A stretch of 5,461 nucleotides of DNA from Desulfocapsa sp. (lineage in GTDB: Bacteria > Desulfobacterota > Desulfobulbia > Desulfobulbales > Desulfocapsaceae). The stretch covers positions 1 to 5,461 of the forward strand of contig JAOZLI010000184.1 of assembly GCA_029934915.1 (NCBI GenBank). The letters are read 5' to 3'. Each line of letters opens with the position of its first letter. Position 1 is the stretch's first letter. Under the pieces are notes generated by a model. That model was given only the letters and a program-made list of their open reading frames with translations. It did not search any database and had not been told where the DNA came from. This document shows positions 1 through 5,461 of this stretch, one piece after another. The position numbers and the translations under genes were made by a program.

Positions 1-50
1 CAGAGACGTATATTCTCTGCATCAACATATATTCCTGTTTTCAACGTCAT
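1..50 (-). CDS. 5' end of a putative NYN/LabA-like (DUF88) domain protein, partial
   Basis: Only about 16 codons lie in the window, reading MTLKTGIYVDAENIRL; the gene continues past the left edge. NYN-domain proteins (PIN-like, often metal-dependent RNases; LabA/DUF88 group) typically open with a short hydrophobic beta strand followed by D-x-E/N-N, as in VFIDxEN. Here GIYVDAEN fits that start, and the Asp would be the first metal-binding acidic residue. The ATG is 12 bases after the pta stop and in the same frame as pta. The spacing and strand suggest co-transcription with pta. No clear Shine-Dalgarno precedes it, so translation may depend on coupling to pta. An alternative frame with AGGA upstream (ATG at 28 or 22, reading M-L-M-Q-R-I-Y-V-S) cannot be excluded but has no recognisable family motif. 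The family call is an inference from a very short stretch. Confidence 0.5.
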   Translation of the reverse strand, partial: MTLKTGIYVDAENIRL

Positions 51-62
51 GGAAGTAGTACT

Positions 63-2171
63 CTAACCTTCTAAATTTGATTGAGCCTGAATCGCTGTGA
101 TTGCTACAGTGTTAACAATGTCTGCCACCAGGCATCCACGGCTGAGATCATTTACCGGTTTTTTAAGCCCCTGAAGAATTGGCCCAATGGCAACAGCACC
201 CGATGATCGCTGCACTGCTTTATAGGTGTTATTACCGGTATTAAGATCCGGGAATATAAAAACAGTGGCTTGTCCGGCCACAGGACTGTCTGGCATTTTA
301 GTCTTGGCTACAGCTGGTTCAATGGCAGCATCGTATTGAATTGGTCCTTCAATCAGCAAGTCTGGTCGCTTCTCTTTTGCAATACGGGCTCCTTCGCGAA
401 CCTTTTCAACGTCTGCTCCTTTTCCTGAGGCCCCGGTTGAATAAGAAAGCATGGCAACTATTGGCTCAATGTTAAAGGTTTTGGCCGTATCGGCGGACGA
501 GATTGCAATTTCTGCGAGTTGGGCTGAGTTCGGGTCAGGGTTGACAGCACAGTCGCCATAGACCAGTACCTTTGTATCTAAACACATAAGGAAAACGGAG
601 GAGACAACGGATATTCCCGGTGTGGTTTTGATGATTTGCAGTGCCGGCCGTATGGTGTTTGCGGTGGTGTGAATGGCACCACTCACCATGCCATCAGCTT
701 TCCCTTTGTAGACCATCATGGTGCCAAAATAGGAGGATGGACTGGCCATGGCATCTCTTGCACCGTCAAGGGTCATGTTCTTGTGTTTTCGTAGCTCATA
801 AAAAGTCTCAGAAAATTCTTCGGTGAGTTCTGAGGTGATGGGATCCACAAGGGAAGCACCGGTTAAATCGAGCCCTAAAGATGCTGCCTGAGCCGAGATC
901 TCATCCGGGTTCCCAAGAAGGGTAATATCCACCACGTTACGTCGTAAAAGAATCTCAGTTGCCCGGAGGATTCTTTCATCGCTCGCTTCTGGCAACACAA
1001 TATGTTTTTTATCTTTACGTGCCCGTTCAAAGAGGCCGAACTCAAACATGACAGGAGTCACAGCTGCAGGCGTTTTGCTCAGTCTTGCCAGTTGTTTCAG
1101 ACGTTCAGGTTCCACATGTTGTTCGAAAAGTCCAAGTGCCAGAGCAATTTTACGTTCATCGCCCGGAGCAATGATTGCAGGGACCGCAACAGCATTGGTC
1201 GTTGTTGTATAGGTGTCGGTTTTAACACTGAGCAGTGGAACCGTCTGATTCCTGCCGGTGAGCAGACGCATGGTGTTGGAGCCTGGAATGAAACCACCGG
1301 AAAGTAAGATGCCGGCAAGGTTTGGGTAGTTTGAAGAAAAGAGGGTGGAGAGTGATGCCAGGATGATATCGTCTCTGTCACCTGGAACAATAATAAGATC
1401 TCCGTCTTCCACATGTCCAAGAAAATGCTCCATGGTCATGGCAGCAATTTTGAACTGCTTGACGATGCGATCCATTCCGTCCGGTCGGTTCAGTACATTT
1501 GTACAGCCTAACGCATCCCCTATATCGCCAATGGTGGGTTTGTCCAGTTCTTCGTTTTCAGGGATCAAAAAAACGGGAACCCCTGCCGCTTCATCCGGGT
1601 CTTCCAACTCTACTTCCAGAACACCATAGGTGTCTTCAGCCATACGGTTAACAAAGGTTGCGTAGTGATGGCAACCCGATTCTTTGATGGCATCTGTTGT
1701 TATTTTGATCTCTTTGGCAATGTCACGAGGTGTCTGGTTCCTGCCGCTGATTACCCCGACAAAGGGGCAACCAAGATTCTTGGCAATCTCCATATTGATA
1801 TCAACATCAAAGGAGGAGAGGAAGGCATTAGAATTCAGGCCTTCGCAGAGGACGAAATCATACTTTTCTTTGAGCGCACTGAGACGTTTGAGCAGTTCTT
1901 CCAGGAAGAATTTAAAGCGATCTTCTGCCACAAACGATTTTACCTCCGAAGCCTGAAAACCATAGCTTTCTTCGTAGCTCATGGAGGGGCAGTAGCGTCC
2001 GCAGATAAGTTCGATATCCGCGTCATGTTCCTTACTGCCTGTATCGATAACCGGACGAAAAAAAGCAACAGAGCTTATGGAGCGGGTAAGAAACTCCATA
2101 ATGCCCATGGTTACAATCAGTTTCCCGGCCTCAGGTTCCAGGGAGGCGATATACAGTGTGTTGGCTTGCAT
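63..2171 (-). CDS. pta: Phosphate acetyltransferase, long multi-domain type (Pta)
   Basis: Pta reversibly converts acetyl-CoA plus phosphate to acetyl phosphate plus CoA. With acetate kinase it gives ATP and acetate, or activates acetate in reverse. The open frame begins at 2204 (713 residues; numbering below uses that frame). I prefer Met12 at 2171 (702 residues), because MQANTLYIAS places the first beta strand as in relatives and the 11 extra residues look unrelated. Neither start has a strong Shine-Dalgarno; GAAAGAG sits very close to Met12. Domain order is that of the E. coli-like long form (about 714 residues): a BioD/P-loop-like domain (about 16-215), a DRTGG-type domain (about 223-345, with GDLIIVPGDRDDIILA at 268-283), and the catalytic PTA_PTB domain (about 388-710). 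Catalytic-domain signatures are HIVLPEASDER (401-411), SGAIHTTANTIRP (508-520), VYGDCAVNPDP (548-558), MLSYSTGASG (585-594), VFIFPDLNTGNNTYK (648-662) and PVNDLSRG (683-690), with Ser688, Arg689 and Asp695 matching the catalytic Ser-Arg and Asp of characterised Pta. The P-loop-like stretch reads EAGKL rather than GKS/GKT. It is the third gene after guaB and guaA. Confidence 0.96.
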   Translation of the reverse strand: MQANTLYIASLEPEAGKLIVTMGIMEFLTRSISSVAFFRPVIDTGSKEHDADIELICGRYCPSMSYEESYGFQASEVKSFVAEDRFKFFLEELLKRLSALKEKYDFVLCEGLNSNAFLSSFDVDINMEIAKNLGCPFVGVISGRNQTPRDIAKEIKITTDAIKESGCHHYATFVNRMAEDTYGVLEVELEDPDEAAGVPVFLIPENEELDKPTIGDIGDALGCTNVLNRPDGMDRIVKQFKIAAMTMEHFLGHVEDGDLIIVPGDRDDIILASLSTLFSSNYPNLAGILLSGGFIPGSNTMRLLTGRNQTVPLLSVKTDTYTTTTNAVAVPAIIAPGDERKIALALGLFEQHVEPERLKQLARLSKTPAAVTPVMFEFGLFERARKDKKHIVLPEASDERILRATEILLRRNVVDITLLGNPDEISAQAASLGLDLTGASLVDPITSELTEEFSETFYELRKHKNMTLDGARDAMASPSSYFGTMMVYKGKADGMVSGAIHTTANTIRPALQIIKTTPGISVVSSVFLMCLDTKVLVYGDCAVNPDPNSAQLAEIAISSADTAKTFNIEPIVAMLSYSTGASGKGADVEKVREGARIAKEKRPDLLIEGPIQYDAAIEPAVAKTKMPDSPVAGQATVFIFPDLNTGNNTYKAVQRSSGAVAIGPILQGLKKPVNDLSRGCLVADIVNTVAITAIQAQSNLEG

Positions 2172-2194
2172 TACTCTTTCATTATCAGCAGACG

Positions 2195-3745
2195 TTATTC
2201 CCATTCAATGGTAGCAGGTGGCTTTGAAGAGATATCATAGACAACCCGGTTTACGCCACGCACTTCATTGATAATACGATTAGATATAATTCCTAAAATT
2301 TCGTAGGGAATTTTTGACCAGTCGGCAGTCATTGCATCCTTTGAGTCAACGGATCGAATGGCAATGACATTCTCGTAGGTACGGTTGTCGCCCATAACAC
2401 CAACAGTCTGGATGGGGAGCAGCACGGCAAAGGATTGCCATACCTTTCTGTACCAGCCACTCTTTTTCATCTCTTCAAGGACGATAACGTCAGCTGCACG
2501 GAGGATATCCAGACGTTCTTCGTTCACTTCTCCCATGATACGGATACCAAGTCCGGGACCTGGAAATGGCTGGCGATAAATTGCCTCTTCTGGAAGTCCA
2601 AGTTCCAGACCTAAATCCCGGACTTCATCTTTAAAGAGTTCACGCAGGGGCTCGATAAGATCAAGTTTCATCACTTCTGGCAGACCGCCAACGTTGTGAT
2701 GCGATTTTATGGGTGCTTCTCCCATAAAAGATACGGATTCAATGACATCGGGGTAGAGTGTTCCCTGGGCCAGGAAGTTGACTTCACCTATTTTGGAGGC
2801 TTCTTCCTCGAATATTTTTATAAATCCGAGGCCAATACGTTTTCGTTTCACCTCAGGATCGACTATTTCGTGCAGTTCGCTTAAGAAAAAATCGGTCGCA
2901 TTAACATCAATTACATTAAGCTGGGTTTTTTCGCGGAAGAAACGAAGGATTGCCTCACTTTCGCCAATACGCATAAGCCCATTGTTTACATAGATACAAG
3001 TGAGCTGGTCGCCAATAGCCTTATGGACAAGAGCAGCAGTAACTGAAGAGTCAACCCCGCCGGACAGGGCGCACAGAACTTTGGCATCACCAACTTTTTG
3101 CTGAATCCCTTTTACTGTGGATTCAATAAAAGAGGCCATGGTCCAGTTGGGCTCACAGTTACAGATACCGAAGATGAAGTTCCGTAACACATCGGTACCA
3201 ATCAGGGTGTGTACAACCTCTGGGTGAAATTGCACAGCAACAAAGGGTTTTTCTTTATGCCTTATCGCTGCGAAGGGGGAGTGGTCACTTGTGGCGGTCA
3301 CCTCAAATCCCTCTGGCATCACCTCAATGCGATCACCGTGACTCATCCAGACCTGATGTTTGGCACTCCCGGATTCGAGACCTGCAAAAAGGCCTTCGGT
3401 AAAAGAAACATTTAAGTCAGCCTTGCCAAATTCACGCATATCCGCATTTTCCACACGACCGCCAAGCTGTTGCATCATGAGCTGAGCACCATAACAGATA
3501 CCAAGAATGGGCAGGTCAAGGTCGAAAATGCCCTGGTCTGAATGGGGGGCGTCTTTGTCATATACCGAACGAGGACCACCGGAAAGGATTATCCCTGTGG
3601 GTGCCATCGCTTTGATGGTGGCAAGATCAGTGGAAAATGGATGGATCTCACAATAGACTTTCTGCTCCCGGATACGGCGGGCAATAAGTTGAGTGGTTTG
3701 AGAACCAAAATCGAGGATCAGTATTTTTTGTTTATGTATGTTCAT
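2195..3745 (-). CDS. guaA: Glutamine-hydrolysing GMP synthase (GuaA), complete
   Basis: GuaA converts XMP, ATP and glutamine to GMP, AMP, PPi and glutamate, using the XMP made by GuaB. At 516 residues it has the normal single-chain length. The N-terminal class I amidotransferase domain (about 8-192) shows ILDFGSQ (10-16), SGGPRSVYD (55-63), the nucleophile elbow GICYGAQ with Cys84, and FHPEV with His174 and Glu176, so the triad is complete. The ATP pyrophosphatase domain carries the PP-loop SGGVDSS (228-234), QGTLYPDVIES (327-337) and KSHHNVGGLP (347-356). The C-terminal dimerisation domain has RQPFPGPGLGIR (391-402) and ends in KPPATIEWE, the usual terminus. The ATG start is supported by AGGA six bases upstream (3752-3755), and the family's first beta strand follows at residue 7. 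It sits downstream of guaB, a common arrangement, and its last codons may overlap the start of pta. No defects were seen. Confidence 0.98.
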   Translation of the reverse strand: MNIHKQKILILDFGSQTTQLIARRIREQKVYCEIHPFSTDLATIKAMAPTGIILSGGPRSVYDKDAPHSDQGIFDLDLPILGICYGAQLMMQQLGGRVENADMREFGKADLNVSFTEGLFAGLESGSAKHQVWMSHGDRIEVMPEGFEVTATSDHSPFAAIRHKEKPFVAVQFHPEVVHTLIGTDVLRNFIFGICNCEPNWTMASFIESTVKGIQQKVGDAKVLCALSGGVDSSVTAALVHKAIGDQLTCIYVNNGLMRIGESEAILRFFREKTQLNVIDVNATDFFLSELHEIVDPEVKRKRIGLGFIKIFEEEASKIGEVNFLAQGTLYPDVIESVSFMGEAPIKSHHNVGGLPEVMKLDLIEPLRELFKDEVRDLGLELGLPEEAIYRQPFPGPGLGIRIMGEVNEERLDILRAADVIVLEEMKKSGWYRKVWQSFAVLLPIQTVGVMGDNRTYENVIAIRSVDSKDAMTADWSKIPYEILGIISNRIINEVRGVNRVVYDISSKPPATIEWE

Positions 3746-3857
3746 GTGTAATCCTGAAAAGTTATAACGTTTCTAAAGTGAAAAAGTTATCAAGTTTATT
3801 AAAGAGGTACAGTCGTAATACTACGAACTTTCAACTTTTTACTAGTTACTTTCAACT
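3746..3857 (-). other. A/T-rich guaB-guaA spacer with short direct and inverted repeats
   Basis: Beyond the GC hairpin, this 112-base spacer has no gene. It contains a 10-base direct repeat ACTTTCAACT (plus strand, 3827-3836 and 3848-3857; 21-base period), a 9-base direct repeat AAAAGTTAT (3757-3765 and 3782-3790; 25-base period), an inverted repeat TCGTA/TACGA (3813-3817 and 3822-3826), the palindrome GTTATAAC (3761-3768), and an imperfect A/U stem ATAAC/GTTAT with inner TTTC/GAAA (3764-3790) just before the guaA ribosome binding site. No convincing -35/-10 pair is seen, so guaA is probably read from the guaB promoter. Confidence 0.45.
3752..3755 (-). promoter_or_regulatory. Ribosome binding site of guaA
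   Basis: Minus-strand AGGA lies six bases before the guaA ATG at 3745. It is weaker than the guaB site but well placed, and it supports the annotated guaA start. It directly follows the A/T-rich imperfect hairpin at 3764-3790, so local RNA folding could influence its access (inference). Confidence 0.7.
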
Positions 3858-3872
3858 GGCGGGAAACCCGCC
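3858..3872 (-). terminator. Perfect GC hairpin abutting the guaB stop codon (terminator-like or mRNA-stabilising)
   Basis: Directly after the guaB TAA, the minus strand reads GGCGGG-TTT-CCCGCC, a perfect six-pair GC stem with a three-base loop. No run of U follows (next is AGTTGAAAGTAA), so it is not a standard intrinsic terminator. It may cause partial termination or pausing, or protect the 3' end of a processed guaB transcript, allowing guaB and guaA to be expressed at different levels. The structure is certain from sequence; the role is inferred. Confidence 0.5.
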
Positions 3873-5336
3873 TTATGCTGTTCTGTAATTTGGAGCTTCT
3901 TTTGTAATAATGACATCATGAACATGCGATTCACGCAGGCCAGATGCAGAAATTCTGACGAAATGAGCATTTTCACGTAGATCTTCAATGGTGGCAGCAC
4001 CCACGTAGCCCATACCAGAGCGCAGTCCGCCAAGGAGTTGATAGATGACATTGGAAAGGGGGCCACGGTAGGGGACTTTTCCTTCAATCCCTTCGGGAAC
4101 CAGTTTTGACTGGCTGGAAACCTCGGATTGGAAGTAACGATCGGAGGAACCTTTGCGCATGGCTCCTAAAGATCCCATCCCACGATAACCTTTGTAGGTT
4201 CGTCCCTGATATAGGAATGTCTCACCTGGTGTTTCGTCAGTTCCAGCAAATAGTGAACCTATCATAATGGTGTGTGCACCGGCCCCGATAGCTTTGGCGA
4301 GTTCACCGGAGTGTTTGATTCCGCCATCGGAAATAATAGGCACTCCGTATTTTGTCGCCGCTGCGACACAATTTTTTATGGCTGTCATCTGTGGAACACC
4401 AACACCGGCAACAATGCGTGTTGTACATATAGATCCAGGGCCAACACCAACTTTGACACAGTTGGCACCTGCCAGGATCAAGGCCTCTGTTCCTTCGCCC
4501 GTGGCCACATTGCCTGCGATGATCTGCAGGTCTGGAAATGTGGATCGAATACGTTTTACCGCGTTTAAAACACCCTGAGAATGACCATGAGCAGAATCGA
4601 CTACCACCACATCAACGCCAGCATCGATCAATGTTTGTGCATTAGCTTCAATGGCATCTCCGACACCTAGAGCTGCTCCAACCAGAAGACGTCCCATTTC
4701 ATCTTTGGCAGCCAGGGGATATTTTTTGATCTTTTCAAGATCTTTAATGGTTATCAGACCGCTGAGGTTTCCGTTGTCGTCGACTACAAGCAGTTTTTCT
4801 ATGCGGTGTTCATGCAGTAAAGCTTTTGAGTGTTCCAGGTCTATGCCCACCTCCGCGGTGACCAGATTCTTGCTGGTCATAACGTCTCCGACACGCAGGT
4901 CGTCATCAGAAACAAAGCGAAGATCACGGTTTGTGACAATTCCCACAAGCTTTCCATCACGCAGGACAGGAAGACCGGAAATTTTGTATTTCCCCATGAT
5001 TCGTTCCACTTCTGCAACAGAGTTGGTCTCTTTTACGGTGATGGGATCAATGATCATGCCGGATTCAGATTTCTTGACCCGTTCAACTTCCTTGGCCTGC
5101 TGCTCAATGGGCATATTTTTATGGATAATACCAATACCACCTTCCCGGGCAATGGCAATGGCAGTCCGGTGCTCGGTGACGGAGTCCATGGCAGCGCTTA
5201 TAAGGGGGGCGTTGAGGCTGAGCTTTGCTGTTAGTTTGGTTGTCAGGGAGACCTCATTGGGGAGAACTTGTGATGCCGCAGGGGCAAGAAGCAGGTCGTC
5301 AAAGGTGAGTGCTATTTCAATATTATCAGGTAACAT
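3873..5336 (-). CDS. guaB: IMP dehydrogenase (GuaB), complete
   Basis: GuaB is the cytosolic enzyme that oxidises IMP to XMP with NAD+, the committed and usually rate-limiting step of guanine nucleotide synthesis. The 487-residue product matches the usual bacterial length of about 490. Visible motifs: the N-terminal TFDDLLL (11-17) and [12 protein letters not shown] (44-55); a tandem CBS (Bateman) module at about 94-202 inserted in the barrel; [10 protein letters not shown] (244-253) with the nucleotide-binding Asp247; AGNVAT (274-279); the active-site loop [11 protein letters not shown] with catalytic Cys304; SDGGI (336-340); YRGMGS (384-389); the flap Arg400-Tyr401 pair expected to activate water; and the C-terminal HVHDV...KEAPNY (471-484). 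The ATG start is supported by AAGGAG five bases upstream and by [17 protein letters not shown], a normal family N terminus. It is the first gene of the block and lies 127 bases before guaA, the next pathway step. CBS modules of this family bind purine nucleotides allosterically. No anomaly or truncation is seen. Confidence 0.98.
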   Translation of the reverse strand: MLPDNIEIALTFDDLLLAPAASQVLPNEVSLTTKLTAKLSLNAPLISAAMDSVTEHRTAIAIAREGGIGIIHKNMPIEQQAKEVERVKKSESGMIIDPITVKETNSVAEVERIMGKYKISGLPVLRDGKLVGIVTNRDLRFVSDDDLRVGDVMTSKNLVTAEVGIDLEHSKALLHEHRIEKLLVVDDNGNLSGLITIKDLEKIKKYPLAAKDEMGRLLVGAALGVGDAIEANAQTLIDAGVDVVVVDSAHGHSQGVLNAVKRIRSTFPDLQIIAGNVATGEGTEALILAGANCVKVGVGPGSICTTRIVAGVGVPQMTAIKNCVAAATKYGVPIISDGGIKHSGELAKAIGAGAHTIMIGSLFAGTDETPGETFLYQGRTYKGYRGMGSLGAMRKGSSDRYFQSEVSSQSKLVPEGIEGKVPYRGPLSNVIYQLLGGLRSGMGYVGAATIEDLRENAHFVRISASGLRESHVHDVIITKEAPNYRTA

Positions 5337-5341
5337 GGACG

Positions 5342-5347
5342 CTCCTT
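5342..5347 (-). promoter_or_regulatory. Ribosome binding site of guaB
   Basis: On the minus strand this reads AAGGAG, a near-perfect Shine-Dalgarno, separated by five bases (CGTCC) from the guaB ATG at 5336. It fixes the guaB start and suggests efficient initiation; it is the strongest ribosome binding site in the window. Confidence 0.85.
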
Positions 5348-5382
5348 AATCAGGATTCAAATGGAAATCATATATTAGATAA

Positions 5383-5410
5383 TCGAACAGTAAGACTTAT
5401 CGGTGTTCAA
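5383..5410 (-). repeat. Dyad-symmetric element in the guaB leader (operator or RNA hairpin candidate)
   Basis: The arms TCGAACA (5383-5389) and TGTTCAA (5404-5410) pair over seven positions with one G-U. A second, nested near-palindrome TAAGACTTA (5391-5399) occupies the middle. It lies about 47-74 bases before the guaB start codon, downstream of the candidate promoter. It could be an operator bound by a dimeric regulator or a modest stem in the leader RNA. No U-tract follows, so it is not an intrinsic terminator. No known purine regulator site is recognised. Confidence 0.4.
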
Positions 5411-5446
5411 TCAATAAAAAAATGGAGCAATTTCTAACTTGAGACT

Positions 5447-5455
5447 ATTTTAGCA
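5447..5455 (-). promoter_or_regulatory. Candidate extended -10 promoter element for guaB
   Basis: The minus strand reads TGC-TAAAAT, that is, a TGn extension and a hexamer with five of six matches to TATAAT. A matching -35 would lie just beyond the right edge and cannot be checked. Transcription would start near 5440, giving a leader of about 100 bases before guaB. No better sigma70-like pair was found closer to the gene: the leader has A/T-rich -10-like hexamers (such as TAATAT), but none has a fair -35 at 16-18 bases. This is a pattern match only. Confidence 0.35.
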
Positions 5456-5461
5456 CTTACG

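Noticed and set aside
1..19. Inverted repeat CAGAGA-7-TCTCTG as a terminator after pta
   Set aside because: The six-pair A/U-rich-looped stem lies inside the reading frame of the putative NYN gene, and any U-tract would be outside the window, so it cannot be supported as a terminator.
1..36. Alternative start of the left-edge gene: AGGA followed by ATG at 28 or 22 (M-L-M-Q-R-I-Y-V-S)
   Set aside because: It has a better ribosome site than the favoured frame, but the encoded residues match no family I can name, while the competing frame gives a recognisable NYN-like strand. Kept only as an alternative.
1097..1420. Minus-strand 107-codon frame inside pta
   Set aside because: It overlaps the coding frame for the DRTGG region of Pta; composition and lack of motifs mark it as an out-of-frame shadow.
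1665..2240. Plus-strand open frame of 191 codons opposite the 5' part of pta and the end of guaA
   Set aside because: It crosses two genes whose products are intact and recognisable, and its translation has no motif; it is an antisense shadow.
3746..3857. Promoter for guaA in the spacer (for example TTGATA with TTATAA)
   Set aside because: The hexamers are about 20 bases apart, too far for a standard sigma70 promoter, and no other pair has both boxes and spacing.
3842..4087. Minus-strand 81-codon frame overlapping the guaB 3' end
   Set aside because: It runs out of frame through the conserved C terminus of GuaB and into the spacer; no ribosome site or family motif.
4651..5349. Plus-strand open frame of 232 codons opposite the 5' part of guaB
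   Set aside because: It is the mirror of a well-supported GuaB sequence, rich in Ser/Arg/Thr/Pro as expected from an antisense frame, and shows no family motif or ribosome site that I can recognise.
5337..5461. Purine, ppGpp or PRPP riboswitch in the guaB leader
   Set aside because: The leader is short and A/T-rich, and I could not find the conserved junction sequences or multi-helix layout of these classes.

Overview
The window carries a compact block of housekeeping genes, all on the minus strand, so the transcriptional order runs from high to low coordinates: guaB (IMP dehydrogenase), guaA (glutamine-hydrolysing GMP synthase), pta (long, multi-domain phosphate acetyltransferase), and then the first codons of a further gene cut off by the left edge. 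The partial product begins MTLKTGIYVDAENIRL and looks like a NYN/LabA-type (DUF88, PIN-like) nuclease domain. Moderate GC content, Shine-Dalgarno sites and the protein sequences point to a Gram-negative-type bacterium. A sulfate-reducing Desulfobacterota lineage (Desulfobulbales-like) would fit the long Pta and the gene mix, but that placement is inference from general resemblance.

Layout: 5337-5461 is the guaB leader. It has a good Shine-Dalgarno, a dyad-symmetric element and a candidate extended -10 at the right edge. guaB fills 3873-5336. The 127-base guaB-guaA gap (3746-3872) has a perfect GC hairpin touching the guaB stop codon, an A/T-rich spacer with short direct and inverted repeats, and the guaA Shine-Dalgarno. 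guaA fills 2195-3745. pta follows with either a 10-base overlap or a 23-base gap, depending on its start, and ends at 63. The putative NYN gene starts 12 bases beyond the pta stop, in the same reading frame.

Functionally, GuaB and GuaA are the two consecutive steps IMP to XMP to GMP. Pta interconverts acetyl-CoA and acetyl phosphate, feeding ATP formation through acetate kinase or, in reverse, acetate activation. The tight guaA-pta junction suggests co-transcription of GMP synthesis with acetyl-phosphate metabolism. All three full genes look intact, with their key catalytic motifs present. I see no mobile element, CRISPR array, tRNA, rRNA or recognisable riboswitch, and no convincing novel system. 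The less ordinary points are the guaBA-pta linkage, the in-frame pta/NYN junction, an altered P-loop in Pta, and the structured guaB leader and guaB-guaA spacer.
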